The position numbers and the translations under genes were made by a program. Source: CAIKLP01 sp039798705 (GTDB taxonomy: Bacteria; Bacteroidota; Bacteroidia; Sphingobacteriales; Sphingobacteriaceae). From it: a stretch of DNA of 26,463 bases. Location of the stretch: positions 1 to 26,463 of the forward strand of contig JBDKFN010000019.1 in the NCBI GenBank assembly GCA_039798705.1. Direction: 5' to 3'. A model generated the notes under the pieces. That model saw only the letters and a program-made list of their open reading frames with translations. It did no database searches and was not told where the DNA came from. Below, piece after piece: positions 1-8,433 of the stretch (the first letter of the stretch is position 1; each line of letters opens with the position of its first letter).

Positions 1-1
1 T

Positions 2-727
2 AAGAAAACCTATTTGCCTGCTTTCTTTTTCATTATCATTAGTAGTTTATACGTAGAATTTTTTACGTTAGATGCGGTAACTTTTTCCATCATATTTCAG
101 CTGTTAATTTTGGTCCGACTGTTTAGGTTGTATAAGACTGGAAATGCATTGTCTATTGCTTTTGATGCGGGTATGTACATTGCAATTGCTTCTTTATTTT
201 ACTTGTCTATATTACCATGGATATTTATGGTGTTTATTGCCTTGTTAACTTTCAGAAAATTTGATAGTCGCGAATATTTAACGGCAATTATAGGAATGCT
301 CATTCCTTTTTCAATGGTTGCATTTTACTATTATTGGAACAACAACCTGCAAGGCTTTTACGAGTTTTTTCAACCCATTAAGCAAAATGGCCTATCACTA
401 AGAATGTTTGTTAGCCCAGCAGATTATTTGCCTTTAATACCTTTAATTTTAACCATGTTATTAGCGGCGCATCGCATCTTCGAAAACTTTTATAAAAATG
501 TAGTGCATGTACGTAAATGTTTCCAAGTGCTGGCGGCTAATATCATCATCATTTTGTGTTCGTTTTACATCAGACCATCTTTTGGCATCCATCATTTTTT
601 ATTATTGGCATTGCCTTTAGCTGTTTTGCTTTCCTATTACTTTTTAGTTTCCAAAAACAAATGGATATCGGAGGGTTTAATTTGGTTATTTTTTACCACG
701 AGCATCGTTTTTCAATTGCTTCGATAG
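2..727 (+). CDS. Polytopic membrane protein, DUF6427-like (5' end outside window)
   Basis: The reading frame is open from base 2 with no convincing start codon, so the gene begins upstream of the window. The TTG at 14 is only the first permitted start in frame. About 240 residues are visible and almost all lie in hydrophobic segments, seven or eight of them, separated by short loops such as the FRKFDSREYL loop near residue 85. This is a pure integral inner-membrane protein with no soluble domain or catalytic motif that I can see. Length, hydrophobicity and position beside a purine gene resemble the Bacteroidota DUF6427 family, whose members sit near nucleotide metabolism genes, but I infer this from general character rather than a diagnostic motif. 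Its 3' end carries the candidate purQ promoter. Confidence 0.6.
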   Translation, partial: KKTYLPAFFFIIISSLYVEFFTLDAVTFSIIFQLLILVRLFRLYKTGNALSIAFDAGMYIAIASLFYLSILPWIFMVFIALLTFRKFDSREYLTAIIGMLIPFSMVAFYYYWNNNLQGFYEFFQPIKQNGLSLRMFVSPADYLPLIPLILTMLLAAHRIFENFYKNVVHVRKCFQVLAANIIIILCSFYIRPSFGIHHFLLLALPLAVLLSYYFLVSKNKWISEGLIWLFFTTSIVFQLLR

Positions 728-745
728 CAAATTTCCTTATCTTTG
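715..745 (+). promoter_or_regulatory. Candidate Bacteroidota-type promoter of purQ
   Basis: A perfect -7 element TATCTTTG (consensus TAnnTTTG) lies at 738-745. ATTG at 715-718 fits the -33 element with a 19-base spacer. Transcription would start near 751, giving a leader of about ten bases before the purQ ATG at 762. The -33 half lies inside the end of the upstream gene. Confidence 0.55.
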
Positions 746-761
746 GGGAAAATAATATCCA

Positions 762-1454
762 ATGAAATACGGCGTAGTAGTATTCCCAGGCTCCAATTGC
801 GATCAAGACATGATTTATGTTTTAGAGCATATTTTAGGGCAACAAGTAGTTAAATTATGGCATAAAGACACCGATTTGCAAGGTTGCGATTTCATCGTAT
901 TACCAGGCGGCTTTAGTTTTGGCGATTATTTACGCTCTGGCGCTATTGCACGTTTTTCTCCAATTATGTCTGAAGTAATTGCATTTGCCAATAAAGGCGG
1001 ATACGTTTTAGGCGTTTGTAATGGATTCCAAATTTTAACAGAAGCAGGCTTGGTACCGGGGGCATTGTTGCACAATACATCTCGTAAATTCATTTGTAAA
1101 AATGTACACATCAAAGCGGCTACTAACCAAAGTTTAATTACTTCGAGTATCGACTTAACCCGTGCATTAAAAATTCCTATTGCGCATGGCGAAGGAAATT
1201 ATTTCACGGATGCCGATACCTTAAAACAACTTCAGGATAAAGACCAAATATTATTCCATTACTGCGACGAGCAAGGTCAAATTACACCAGAGTCGAATCC
1301 AAATGGCTCAATGCAAAACATTGCAGGTGTTTGTAATGCTGGCAGAAATGTATTTGGAATGATGCCGCATCCAGAACGTGCCGCAGACCTAGAACTCAGC
1401 AATACCGATGGTTTGCAGTTGTTCGAATCTATTTTGTCTTTAATGCATTCTTAA
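762..1454 (+). CDS. purQ: Phosphoribosylformylglycinamidine synthase glutaminase subunit PurQ
   Basis: This is the class I glutamine amidotransferase subunit that supplies ammonia to PurL in the fourth step of purine synthesis, FGAR to FGAM, in the cytoplasm. The N-terminus VVVFPGSNCD is the PurQ signature. The nucleophile is Cys86 in GVCNGFQ and the rest of the triad is His203 and Glu205 in the HPER motif. The oxyanion-loop region LPGGFSFGDYLRSGA lies at 47-61. At 230 residues it has the normal length of stand-alone PurQ, as found with small PurL plus PurS rather than the large fused enzyme. The ATG at 762 follows a clear -7 element. Its TAA is directly followed by the coaX ATG with no gap, so the two are probably cotranscribed. 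No purL or purS is visible here. Confidence 0.97.
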   Translation: MKYGVVVFPGSNCDQDMIYVLEHILGQQVVKLWHKDTDLQGCDFIVLPGGFSFGDYLRSGAIARFSPIMSEVIAFANKGGYVLGVCNGFQILTEAGLVPGALLHNTSRKFICKNVHIKAATNQSLITSSIDLTRALKIPIAHGEGNYFTDADTLKQLQDKDQILFHYCDEQGQITPESNPNGSMQNIAGVCNAGRNVFGMMPHPERAADLELSNTDGLQLFESILSLMHS

Positions 1455-2189
1455 ATGTTTAGCCTCGTCATTGATCAAGGGAATACACTCGCAAAGGTTT
1501 ACCTTTTTGATCAGGATGAATGTGTAGCACAGTTTAGTACTGAAAATTTAACCCTAAAAGAATTGGGTTTATTTTTAGTCTATAAAAAATTTGATGCCGC
1601 AATTATTGCAGGCGTTAAAGCCATCGACGAAGAAATAATACATTTTATTGGCAATATGTGTCGCACCATTGTATTGAATGCCGACACCGAATTGCCCATT
1701 CAAAATGCATACGAAAGTCCAGCAACTTTAGGTTCCGATCGTTTAGCCGCAGCATGTGGTGCTGCAAAATTATTTCCCAATACTCCTTGTTTAAGTATTG
1801 ATGCAGGCACTTGCATTACTTACGATTTCATCGACGAAACACAACATTATTTGGGTGGTGCCATTAGCCCTGGCTTGCAAATGCGCGCCAAAGCCCTGCA
1901 TACTTTTACCGCTCAATTGCCGTTAATTCATTTTGAAAAATTTGAAGCCAATTTTATAGGCCAAAACACCCAACAATCGCTAAGCAATGGCGTTGGCTTT
2001 GGTTTGGTCCATGAAATCAATGGATTTATCGAATCGTATCAAAAAAAATACCCAACATTGCAAGTAATTGCTTGTGGTGGAGATGCGGCGCTATTGTTTC
2101 CTCATCTTAAAAATAACATCTTTGTGGAGCCCAATTTGGTAGCCATTGGATTATTAGCTATACTCAATCACCATGTTCAAAAAAATTAA
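1455..2189 (+). CDS. coaX: Type III pantothenate kinase
   Basis: The enzyme phosphorylates pantothenate with ATP in the first step of coenzyme A synthesis, in the cytoplasm. CoaX belongs to the ASKHA fold. The phosphate-binding DxGNT motif is at residues 7-11 (DQGNT), the pantothenate-site GSDR at 93-96, and the second phosphate loop DAGTC at 116-120. The downstream GGAISPG motif (134-140) is also typical. At 244 residues it has the usual length. The ATG abuts the purQ stop codon and the last 17 bases overlap the next gene, so translation is likely coupled along the run. The coaX, outer-membrane protein, lptC order recurs in Bacteroidota as far as I know. Confidence 0.96.
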   Translation: MFSLVIDQGNTLAKVYLFDQDECVAQFSTENLTLKELGLFLVYKKFDAAIIAGVKAIDEEIIHFIGNMCRTIVLNADTELPIQNAYESPATLGSDRLAAACGAAKLFPNTPCLSIDAGTCITYDFIDETQHYLGGAISPGLQMRAKALHTFTAQLPLIHFEKFEANFIGQNTQQSLSNGVGFGLVHEINGFIESYQKKYPTLQVIACGGDAALLFPHLKNNIFVEPNLVAIGLLAILNHHVQKN

Positions 2190-3441
2190 TATTGCCCTAT
2201 TTGCATTTGTGTTAGTTTCCACATTAGCCACTGCACAAACAATTACCAGTTCGCCATACTCGCGTTTTGGATTGGGCGAGTTGCAACAAAGTAGCAGTGT
2301 AGTAAACATTGCCATGGGTGGCATTAGCAATGGCTTGCGTTTAGAAAACGTCATCAACACACAAAATCCTGCATCTTATAATACGGTTAACCTTACCACT
2401 TTCGATTTTGGAATTTCTGGAAGGTTTGATCGCATTGAAAATGCAAACGATTATATTATTAATAAACATGCAGCGCCAAATTACATGAAAATGGCTTTCC
2501 CTGTTACGAAGAAATGGTCTGCCAGCTTAGGTTTGGTGCCTTTTTCAGGAACAGGATACGAATCAAAAATTAAAAGAAATGCCAGCGATAGCATTACCCA
2601 ATTATTTAAAGGTAACGGCGGCTTGAATCAATTTTATTTTGGTAATGCAGTGCAAATTGTCAAAGGATTATCTGTGGGTGTAAATGTATCATATGTGTTT
2701 GGTAGCATCGATAAAATTAAAGCAAACGAATACGCCGATACTTTAGCCTACTATAATATCAGACAAACGAATGCTACTTATGTAGGAAGTTTGTATGCAA
2801 CTTATGGTTTGCAATACAGTAAAACTTTTGCAGCTGGCAATACTTTAACCTTGGGTTATTCGGGCGCATTGAAAAGCAATTTAAATGCAACACGCTCTTT
2901 ATTGTCTGAAAGATATTATAATACTTCTACCGGTTACGAAGTGTTAATTGATACGGTTCAAATTGCACCAGACCAAGCTGGGAACTTAGTGATGCCTGCC
3001 TTTCATTCGTTTGGTTTAACTTATAGCAAATCAAATAATTGGTTAATTGGTGCCGATTTAAATTTAGGAAAGTGGTCGCAGTTTCAAGAATATGGTATTT
3101 ATCCAACACCAAAATTAAACGATACTTATCAGTTTGCCATTGGTGGAAGTTACATTCCAAATTCCAATGCAGTGGGCAATTATTTTGCAACAATAGAATA
3201 CCGTGCAGGTTTCAATTACATGCAATCTTACATCACATTGTATGAACAAAAAATAAATGCTATGGGTGTTTCATTGGGTTTTGGTTTGCCATTGCCTAAG
3301 TCAAGTTCTAAAATTAATTTTGCAGTGGAGTTATCACAATTAGGTACAACTAAAAATAATTTAATTCAAGAACAAATTTTGAAATTCCATTTAGGATTTA
3401 ATTTTTCTGATAAGTGGTTTGTGAAACGTCAATATGATTAA
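2173..3441 (+). CDS. Outer-membrane beta-barrel protein (coaX-lptC neighbour)
   Basis: The 422-residue protein has a signal peptide (residues 1-21, cleavage after LATA) followed by alternating aromatic and hydrophobic strands typical of an outer-membrane barrel. It starts with a conserved-looking segment SPYSRFGLGE near residue 27. This resembles Bacteroidota barrel proteins in the FadL/OmpP1-like group, where a short N-terminal segment plugs the barrel. Asn, Gly and Tyr are frequent and the C-terminus ends in a strand followed by WFVKRQYD. Cargo is unknown. The position directly before lptC, with an 8-base overlap, hints at a role in envelope or lipid assembly, but that is inference. The ATG lies inside the end of coaX and gives a clean Lys-rich n-region and hydrophobic h-region. 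Confidence 0.8.
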   Translation: MFKKINIALFAFVLVSTLATAQTITSSPYSRFGLGELQQSSSVVNIAMGGISNGLRLENVINTQNPASYNTVNLTTFDFGISGRFDRIENANDYIINKHAAPNYMKMAFPVTKKWSASLGLVPFSGTGYESKIKRNASDSITQLFKGNGGLNQFYFGNAVQIVKGLSVGVNVSYVFGSIDKIKANEYADTLAYYNIRQTNATYVGSLYATYGLQYSKTFAAGNTLTLGYSGALKSNLNATRSLLSERYYNTSTGYEVLIDTVQIAPDQAGNLVMPAFHSFGLTYSKSNNWLIGADLNLGKWSQFQEYGIYPTPKLNDTYQFAIGGSYIPNSNAVGNYFATIEYRAGFNYMQSYITLYEQKINAMGVSLGFGLPLPKSSSKINFAVELSQLGTTKNNLIQEQILKFHLGFNFSDKWFVKRQYD

Positions 3442-3988
3442 TCCTTTCAAAGTATTGTATTTATTGGCTTTTGCGGTGCTTGTATTTTTCACAGCATGTG
3501 AAAACGATTTAGCCAAAGTTGAAAAAATTCCAACGCTTGAAGTAAGTTTGCCAATTGAAACCAGTAAAGAAGTAGAAATTATTTACAGCGATTCTGCTGT
3601 AGTACGTGCACGATTAACCAGCCCCGAATTAAAGTTTTATAAAGTAGCAAAACCTTACCGCGAAATGCCAAAAGGTTTACTGGTGGAATTTTATGCACCA
3701 GGTTTAATTTTAGAAAGCACTTTAAAAGCAAAGTTCGGTCGTAAGTACGAAAACCAAGGTTTAGTAGAAGTGCGAGACAGTGTGGTGGTCATCAATAAAA
3801 AAGGCGAAAGACTCGACACCGAAAAATTAATTTGGAACGAAAAAACCGGTAAAATTTATACCGATAAATTTGTGCGCATTCAAACCAACAACGAAGTAAT
3901 TTTTGGTGAGGGCTTAGTGGCCAACCAAAATTTCAGCAGTTATAAAATTTTCAAAATTAAAGGCGTTTTCAATCTTCAAAATGAATAA
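3434..3988 (+). CDS. lptC: LPS export ABC transporter periplasmic protein LptC (lipoprotein form)
   Basis: LptC accepts lipopolysaccharide from the LptBFG transporter and passes it to the periplasmic LptA bridge. The 184-residue protein has an 18-residue hydrophobic leader ending in a lipobox FTAC with the acylated Cys at residue 22, so it is predicted to be lipid-anchored. Bacteroidota LptC proteins are often annotated as lipoproteins. The rest has the short alternating strands of the OstA/LptC fold, for example YSDSAVVRARLTSPELKFY near 51 and the repeated VEVRDSVVVINKKGERLDT segment. The start overlaps the barrel gene by 8 bases and its end overlaps the next small gene by 8 bases. No LptA or LptF/G gene is in the window. 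Confidence 0.9.
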   Translation: MINPFKVLYLLAFAVLVFFTACENDLAKVEKIPTLEVSLPIETSKEVEIIYSDSAVVRARLTSPELKFYKVAKPYREMPKGLLVEFYAPGLILESTLKAKFGRKYENQGLVEVRDSVVVINKKGERLDTEKLIWNEKTGKIYTDKFVRIQTNNEVIFGEGLVANQNFSSYKIFKIKGVFNLQNE

Positions 3989-4175
3989 ATCAAAAGTAAG
4001 CGAGGGCATTTGGTTCGGTATATTTACTATCTGCCTGTTTATCACCATTATGCTCGTTAGTAGTGAAGGTGCTACCAAAGCCGACAAAATACTGTTTGGC
4101 GTATCAACTTTGATTGCTTTGTACCGTTTCTACATACGTAGATCTATGAGAATCAATAACTTAGATAGAAAGTAA
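3981..4175 (+). CDS. Small two-helix membrane protein, unknown function
   Basis: The 64-residue product starts inside the last codons of lptC (8-base overlap), which supports it being translated. Two hydrophobic segments are visible at about residues 10-27 and 37-50, the latter followed by a basic tail YIRRSMRINNLDRK. The positive-inside rule therefore puts both ends in the cytoplasm. I do not recognise a family. Its position between lptC and the PpiD-like chaperone suggests an accessory inner-membrane role in envelope assembly, but nothing in the sequence shows this. Confidence 0.7.
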   Translation: MNKSKVSEGIWFGIFTICLFITIMLVSSEGATKADKILFGVSTLIALYRFYIRRSMRINNLDRK

Positions 4176-4254
4176 TTTCGCGCTAAGAAATATTTTCAAA
4201 AAATGGTATCTTGCGCATCTTAAAAATTAAAATTAGTTAAATAGAATAAGCGAT

Positions 4255-6357
4255 ATGGGATTAATGACATCTATGCGCAACAGAGGTGGCTTACTGGTGG
4301 GAATCATCGGTTTTGCAATTGTTGCATTTTTAGTTGGTGACGTAATTGTTTCGGGTAGAAACATTTTCGGTAACGGACAGAATCAAATTGGTAAAGTAAA
4401 CGGTGAAACCATTGAGTACACTGCTTTTCAAGCTAAATTAGACGAAAATACAGAAGCCTACAAAAAGAATTCAGGTTCTAGTGATATCAATCCAACCATG
4501 ACTGGTTATTTGGTAGACCAAACTTGGAATCAAATGGTACAGGATATTATTTTGAAAAAATCAATTGCAGTTTCGGGCGTAGGCGTGAGCGCAGATGAGC
4601 TTTTCGACATGATCCAAGGTAAAAACCCACATCCAGAAGTGCGTCGTGCATTTGCAAATCCACAAACTGGTGTGTTCGATCCTTCGCAAGTAGTTACCTT
4701 CTTGAAAAACTTAGATACACAAGATCCAACAGGTGCTACAAAAAAGCAATGGTTGGCTTTTGAAAAAGCAATCAACGAAGAACGCATTCGTCAAAAATAT
4801 TTCAACTTGGTAAAAGGGGCAATGTATACGCCAACTGCTTTTGCTAAAGCAAACTTCACAGAGCAAAATAAAACGGCTAACATTTCTTATGTAATGTTAG
4901 ATTATGCAAGTATTCCAGACAACGCAATTAAAGTGACCGAAAGTGATATGTCAACATATTACAACGCGAACAAATATAAATACGCACAAAAAGAAAATGC
5001 ACGTAGCTTCGATTACATTTATGTAGATGTATTGCCAAGTGCAGAAGATTCGGCAGCAATTAAAAAATCAATCGACGAACAATTGGTTGGTTTACAAACA
5101 ACCACTAACGATTCTACTTACATCGCTTTAAATGCAGATACTAAATTTGCAGCAGAATACGCTAAGCGTGGTACATTGGCTGGCTCTTTAGATACAGTGA
5201 TGTTCAGCAAGCCAGAAGGTTATATCATGGGCCCATACATTGATGGTGGTGCTTATAAAATTGCTAAATTAATGTCGATTAAATCTTTGCCAGATTCGGT
5301 TCGTGCGCGTCACATTTTAATTAAAGCGACCAACGAAAATGCAATGGCAATGAAAGCAAAAGCAGATAGTTTGAAAAAATTAATTGATGCTGGCGCAGAC
5401 TTCGCAACATTGGCACAACAATATTCTGAAGACGGTACCAAAGATAAAGGTGGCGACTTAGGTTATTTCGATAACAAACAAATGGTAAAACCTTTCAGCG
5501 ATTTTTGTTTCAAAGGAACAAAAGGAGAAATGAAAGTAGTAGGTACACAATTTGGTTTCCACATTGTACAAATTACCGATCAAAAGAATTTCGAAAAACA
5601 AGTTTTAGTGGGTGTAATTGATCGCAAGATTGAACCAAGTTCACAAACTTCACAAGCATTGTATACTAAGATCAACGAAGTGTTGGCTGGTGTAACAGAT
5701 GCCAAAGCATTTGCAGCTTTAAAATTAGGCAATGGCTTAAATAAAAGAGTAGCAGAAAACATCAAAGAAAACGATCGTTTTGTAGCTGGTTTAGATAACC
5801 CTCGCGAATTAATTCGTTGGGCTTACAAAGCAGAAAAAGGCGATGTGTCTACTTTATTTGAAATTGGTAATAAATACGTATTCGCTAACTTAACCCAAAT
5901 CAAAGAAAAAGGTACTGTAGCGCAAGAATACTTGAAAAATGAATTAGAAGCAGCAGTTCGTCAAGAAAAGAAAGCGGCACAATTAACCGAGAAGTTATTG
6001 GCTGCAAGTACTGGCGCTAGCAACATGCAACAAATAGCTCAAAAAGCAGGCGCACAAGCGCAAGTAGCTTCGGGCTTAAACTTTGCCTTCCCAGTTATTC
6101 CTGGTATCTCTCGCGAGCCAGAAGTAGTTGGTAATGTGTTTGCAATGGCTAAAGGAAAAATCTCTAAACCAATTGTTGGTGGTAGAGGAGTTTATGTTGT
6201 TTCGGTTGATAATTTCGTAGAAGCAATGCAATTACCAGATTATAACGCTAAAAAATCTGAAATGGCCTCGATTGCAAAATCAAGGGTAGATCAAGAATTA
6301 ATGGAAGCGTTGAAAAATAAAGCAGATATTAAGGATAACAGAGTTCGCTTTTACTAG
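4255..6357 (+). CDS. PpiD/SurA-like membrane-anchored peptidyl-prolyl isomerase chaperone
   Basis: The 700-residue protein has one transmembrane helix at about residues 12-32, then a SurA-N-like helical chaperone domain beginning IGKVNGETIEYTAFQ near residue 44. A parvulin (rotamase) domain at about 348-445 contains RARHILIK, the GGDLGYF motif and the FGFHIVQI end strand. A second, degenerate rotamase-like region follows at about 500-660. This is the PpiD layout: inner-membrane anchored, periplasmic, helping outer-membrane proteins fold after Sec export. The length matches Bacteroidota SurA N-terminal domain proteins of about 700 residues. It follows the lptC run after a 79-base gap and is closed by a strong terminator. 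I found no good -7 element in that gap, so it may be read from upstream. Confidence 0.92.
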   Translation: MGLMTSMRNRGGLLVGIIGFAIVAFLVGDVIVSGRNIFGNGQNQIGKVNGETIEYTAFQAKLDENTEAYKKNSGSSDINPTMTGYLVDQTWNQMVQDIILKKSIAVSGVGVSADELFDMIQGKNPHPEVRRAFANPQTGVFDPSQVVTFLKNLDTQDPTGATKKQWLAFEKAINEERIRQKYFNLVKGAMYTPTAFAKANFTEQNKTANISYVMLDYASIPDNAIKVTESDMSTYYNANKYKYAQKENARSFDYIYVDVLPSAEDSAAIKKSIDEQLVGLQTTTNDSTYIALNADTKFAAEYAKRGTLAGSLDTVMFSKPEGYIMGPYIDGGAYKIAKLMSIKSLPDSVRARHILIKATNENAMAMKAKADSLKKLIDAGADFATLAQQYSEDGTKDKGGDLGYFDNKQMVKPFSDFCFKGTKGEMKVVGTQFGFHIVQITDQKNFEKQVLVGVIDRKIEPSSQTSQALYTKINEVLAGVTDAKAFAALKLGNGLNKRVAENIKENDRFVAGLDNPRELIRWAYKAEKGDVSTLFEIGNKYVFANLTQIKEKGTVAQEYLKNELEAAVRQEKKAAQLTEKLLAASTGASNMQQIAQKAGAQAQVASGLNFAFPVIPGISREPEVVGNVFAMAKGKISKPIVGGRGVYVVSVDNFVEAMQLPDYNAKKSEMASIAKSRVDQELMEALKNKADIKDNRVRFY

Positions 6358-6368
6358 TCGAATTTTAT

Positions 6369-6376
6369 TAATTTTG
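6369..6376 (+). promoter_or_regulatory. Candidate -7 element TAATTTTG upstream of the DUF2480 gene
   Basis: The eight bases match TAnnTTTG perfectly. TTCG at 6344-6347 is a weak -33 match with a 21-base spacer. The predicted start site (around 6381) would fall at the foot of the terminator hairpin, which would then lie in the leader of the DUF2480 transcript. A perfect match can occur by chance in AT-rich DNA. Confidence 0.3.
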
Positions 6377-6420
6377 AAATCTAAAAGGGATGTAATTTGT
6401 TATCCCTTTTAGATTTTTTT
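6377..6420 (+). terminator. Rho-independent terminator after the PpiD-like gene
   Basis: The arm TCTAAAAGGGAT at 6380-6391 pairs perfectly with ATCCCTTTTAGA at 6402-6413 across a ten-base loop. The stem can extend outward by three A-T pairs into the T run at 6414-6420. It lies 20 bases past the stop codon at 6357 and 12 bases before the next ATG. Confidence 0.85.
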
Positions 6421-6431
6421 AATTTATAGCC

Positions 6432-6944
6432 ATGGACATCCAAGAAGACTTTGTCAATAAAGTTGCCAATAGCGGAATTATATCTTTCGATTTAGGAAAA
6501 TATTACCATGCTGGCGAGCGCGTGGTTTACGATATCAAAGAAAATTTATTTCAAGGTTTAATGTTGCGCGAAAAAGATTTTCGCGAATTTATTAAAGCGC
6601 ACGATTGGTCTGCTTATGCAGGCAAGAATGTTTCCATCATTTGCAGTGCCGATGCCATCGTACCCACTTGGGCTTATATGTTATTGGCAACAAAACTTAC
6701 ACCATATGTACATCTTTTAGTGTTCGGCGATTTAAGCGCTTTAGAAGATGCTTTGTTTAGAGATGCCCTTGAAAAGGTTGACTGGACTGCCTTTCAAGAA
6801 GAGCGTGTAGTGGTAAAAGGTTGTGGCGATTTGCCAGTTCCTGTTTCTGCTTACGTAGAAATTACGCGCCGTTTACAACCCATCGCCAAAAGCATTATGT
6901 ATGGCGAACCTTGTTCAACCGTACCATTATATAAAAAACAATAA
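6432..6944 (+). CDS. DUF2480 family protein
   Basis: This is a 170-residue soluble protein without signal peptide or membrane helix. The sequence (GIISFDLGKYYHAGERVVYD near residue 15, ADAIVPTWAYMLLATKL near 73, KGCGDLPVPVSAYVEITRRL near 129) matches the character of DUF2480, a family found almost only in Bacteroidota and without an assigned function. Two acidic-aromatic segments and the conserved-looking KGCGDL turn may form a binding site, but this is inference. It begins right after a terminator, so it probably has its own promoter. The DUF3108 and DUF3109 genes follow at 15 and 2 bases, forming a likely three-gene operon. Confidence 0.88.
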   Translation: MDIQEDFVNKVANSGIISFDLGKYYHAGERVVYDIKENLFQGLMLREKDFREFIKAHDWSAYAGKNVSIICSADAIVPTWAYMLLATKLTPYVHLLVFGDLSALEDALFRDALEKVDWTAFQEERVVVKGCGDLPVPVSAYVEITRRLQPIAKSIMYGEPCSTVPLYKKQ

Positions 6945-6959
6945 TTGCCTATTTAGCAA

Positions 6960-7754
6960 ATGAGAAACAGCGCATTCGTTTTATTCGTTATTTTTATTTT
7001 CAGTATGAATGCTGTTCATGCGCAAACAAATACTGCAACACAACCCGACTTTAAAACGGGTTCTTTTCAAGCTGGCGAATTATTGAAATATAAAATTAGG
7101 TATGGCTTCATTACCGCAGCCGAAGCGAGTTTGGAGGTGCAAGAAGGCAAGAAAACTAGCAACAACGAAAAAACATTTCATTACATCGCATACGGAAAAA
7201 CCACAGGTTCTTTTGATTTTTTAATGCATGTAAAAAACCGATACGATTCTTATGTAGATCAGCAAACTTTGTTGCCTTATCAATTTACTGAAAATGTGCG
7301 CGAAGGAAATTACAAAAGAAATTCATTCGCAAATTTCGATCGCGAAGACAATAAAGTGCAAGCAAGTAAAGGCACCTTTAATGTGCCCGCCAATACCTTC
7401 GATATTATTTCCTTGTATTATTTTGCACGCTCGCTCGATTTAAAAAATATCAGTGTGGGTGAAAGCGTACACATGAGTTATTTTTTAGATAAAGCCGTGT
7501 ACCCAGCAAACATCGAATACCTCGGAAAAGAAACCATCAACACCGCAACTGGAAAATACGAATGCATTAAGGTAAGCCCTACGTTGCAGCCTGGCCGTGT
7601 GTTTAGGCGCGACAGTAAAATGTATATTTGGATTTCGAACGATGCCAATCGCATACCAGTCAAAATTGAAGTAGAAATTTTAATTGGTTCATTGATATTA
7701 GAACTCGACTCTTATAGCGGATTAAAATATCCAGTAACAGCAAAAAGAAATTAA
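6960..7754 (+). CDS. DUF3108 family periplasmic/outer-membrane-associated protein
   Basis: The 264-residue protein has a clear signal peptide (residues 1-21, cleavage near VHAQ). It is followed by the DUF3108 pattern: AGELLKYKIRYGFITAAEAS near residue 38, a middle LLPYQFTENVREGNYKR segment, and a C-terminal RRDSKMYIWISNDANRIPV motif. DUF3108 proteins are predicted to be lipocalin-like beta structures in the periplasm. Some family members appear in cell-envelope operons but no reaction is known. The gene lies 15 bases after the DUF2480 gene and 2 bases before the DUF3109 gene, so all three are probably cotranscribed. Confidence 0.88.
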   Translation: MRNSAFVLFVIFIFSMNAVHAQTNTATQPDFKTGSFQAGELLKYKIRYGFITAAEASLEVQEGKKTSNNEKTFHYIAYGKTTGSFDFLMHVKNRYDSYVDQQTLLPYQFTENVREGNYKRNSFANFDREDNKVQASKGTFNVPANTFDIISLYYFARSLDLKNISVGESVHMSYFLDKAVYPANIEYLGKETINTATGKYECIKVSPTLQPGRVFRRDSKMYIWISNDANRIPVKIEVEILIGSLILELDSYSGLKYPVTAKRN

Positions 7755-7756
7755 GC

Positions 7757-8314
7757 ATGATTCAAATAGAAAATACCCTTATTTCGGAAGAATTAATTAC
7801 CGAAAACTTTGTTTGCAATTTGAATAAATGCAAAGGCGAATGTTGTGTAGCTGGCGATGCCGGTGCGCCACTCGAAGAAGCCGAATTAAAAATAATGGAA
7901 ACTGTTTTTCAAAAAGTAAAACCGTATTTGAACGAAAGAGGTTTGAAAGCAATTGAAGAACAAGGCTTATATGTGATTGATGAAGATGGCGATTATACCA
8001 CCACTTGTGTTGAGAAAAATTTAGAATGTGCTTATGTACTTTTCGAAAATGGCATAACGCAATGTGCATTTGAAAAAGCCTATAACGATGGCATCATCGA
8101 TTTCAAAAAACCCATTTCTTGTCATTTATATCCTATTAGAATTACTAAATACGAAACATTTGAGGCTTTAAACTACGACCGTTGGTCTATTTGCAGCGAT
8201 GCTTGTCATTTTGGGAATAGCTTAAAAGTGCCTGTATATCAGTTTTTAAAGGAACCGCTTATTCGTAAATACGGTGAAAACTGGTACAATCAGCTCCAAA
8301 TGTTGGTCGAATAA
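7757..8314 (+). CDS. DUF3109 family cysteine-rich protein
   Basis: The 185-residue cytoplasmic protein contains ten cysteines (20, 25, 29, 30, 84, 91, 103, 122, 146, 150). They include the N-terminal C-x4-C-x3-CC group in FVCNLNKCKGECC and the SCHLYPIRI motif with Cys122-His123. This spacing matches DUF3109, related to the YkgJ/CxxCxxCC proteins thought to bind zinc or an iron-sulfur cluster. No enzymatic activity is established for the family. It starts 2 bases after the DUF3108 stop. The length is typical of the family. Confidence 0.9.
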   Translation: MIQIENTLISEELITENFVCNLNKCKGECCVAGDAGAPLEEAELKIMETVFQKVKPYLNERGLKAIEEQGLYVIDEDGDYTTTCVEKNLECAYVLFENGITQCAFEKAYNDGIIDFKKPISCHLYPIRITKYETFEALNYDRWSICSDACHFGNSLKVPVYQFLKEPLIRKYGENWYNQLQMLVE

Positions 8315-8433
8315 GTGTAAAATCTACATTTACCCAAAATTCATCTCATTTTTGCAACAATAAATAGCACCATTGGCAATAATTTGTAATTTAGGGTGTT
8401 AATTAAACAAAGAAATAATTTAAAAATATAGAT

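Noticed and set aside
4176..4254. Promoter for the PpiD-like gene
   Set aside because: The best candidate TATCTTGC (4207-4214) mismatches the last two -7 bases and has no suitably spaced -33 element.
8315..8433. Promoter or terminator in the gap before the PepSY-like gene
   Set aside because: CATTTTTG (8347-8354) and TAATTTAG (8387-8394) each miss the -7 consensus by one base and have no -33 partner at 19-21 bases. The GTAAA/TTTAC pair at 8317-8333 has no T run. A promoter must exist here, but I cannot choose one.
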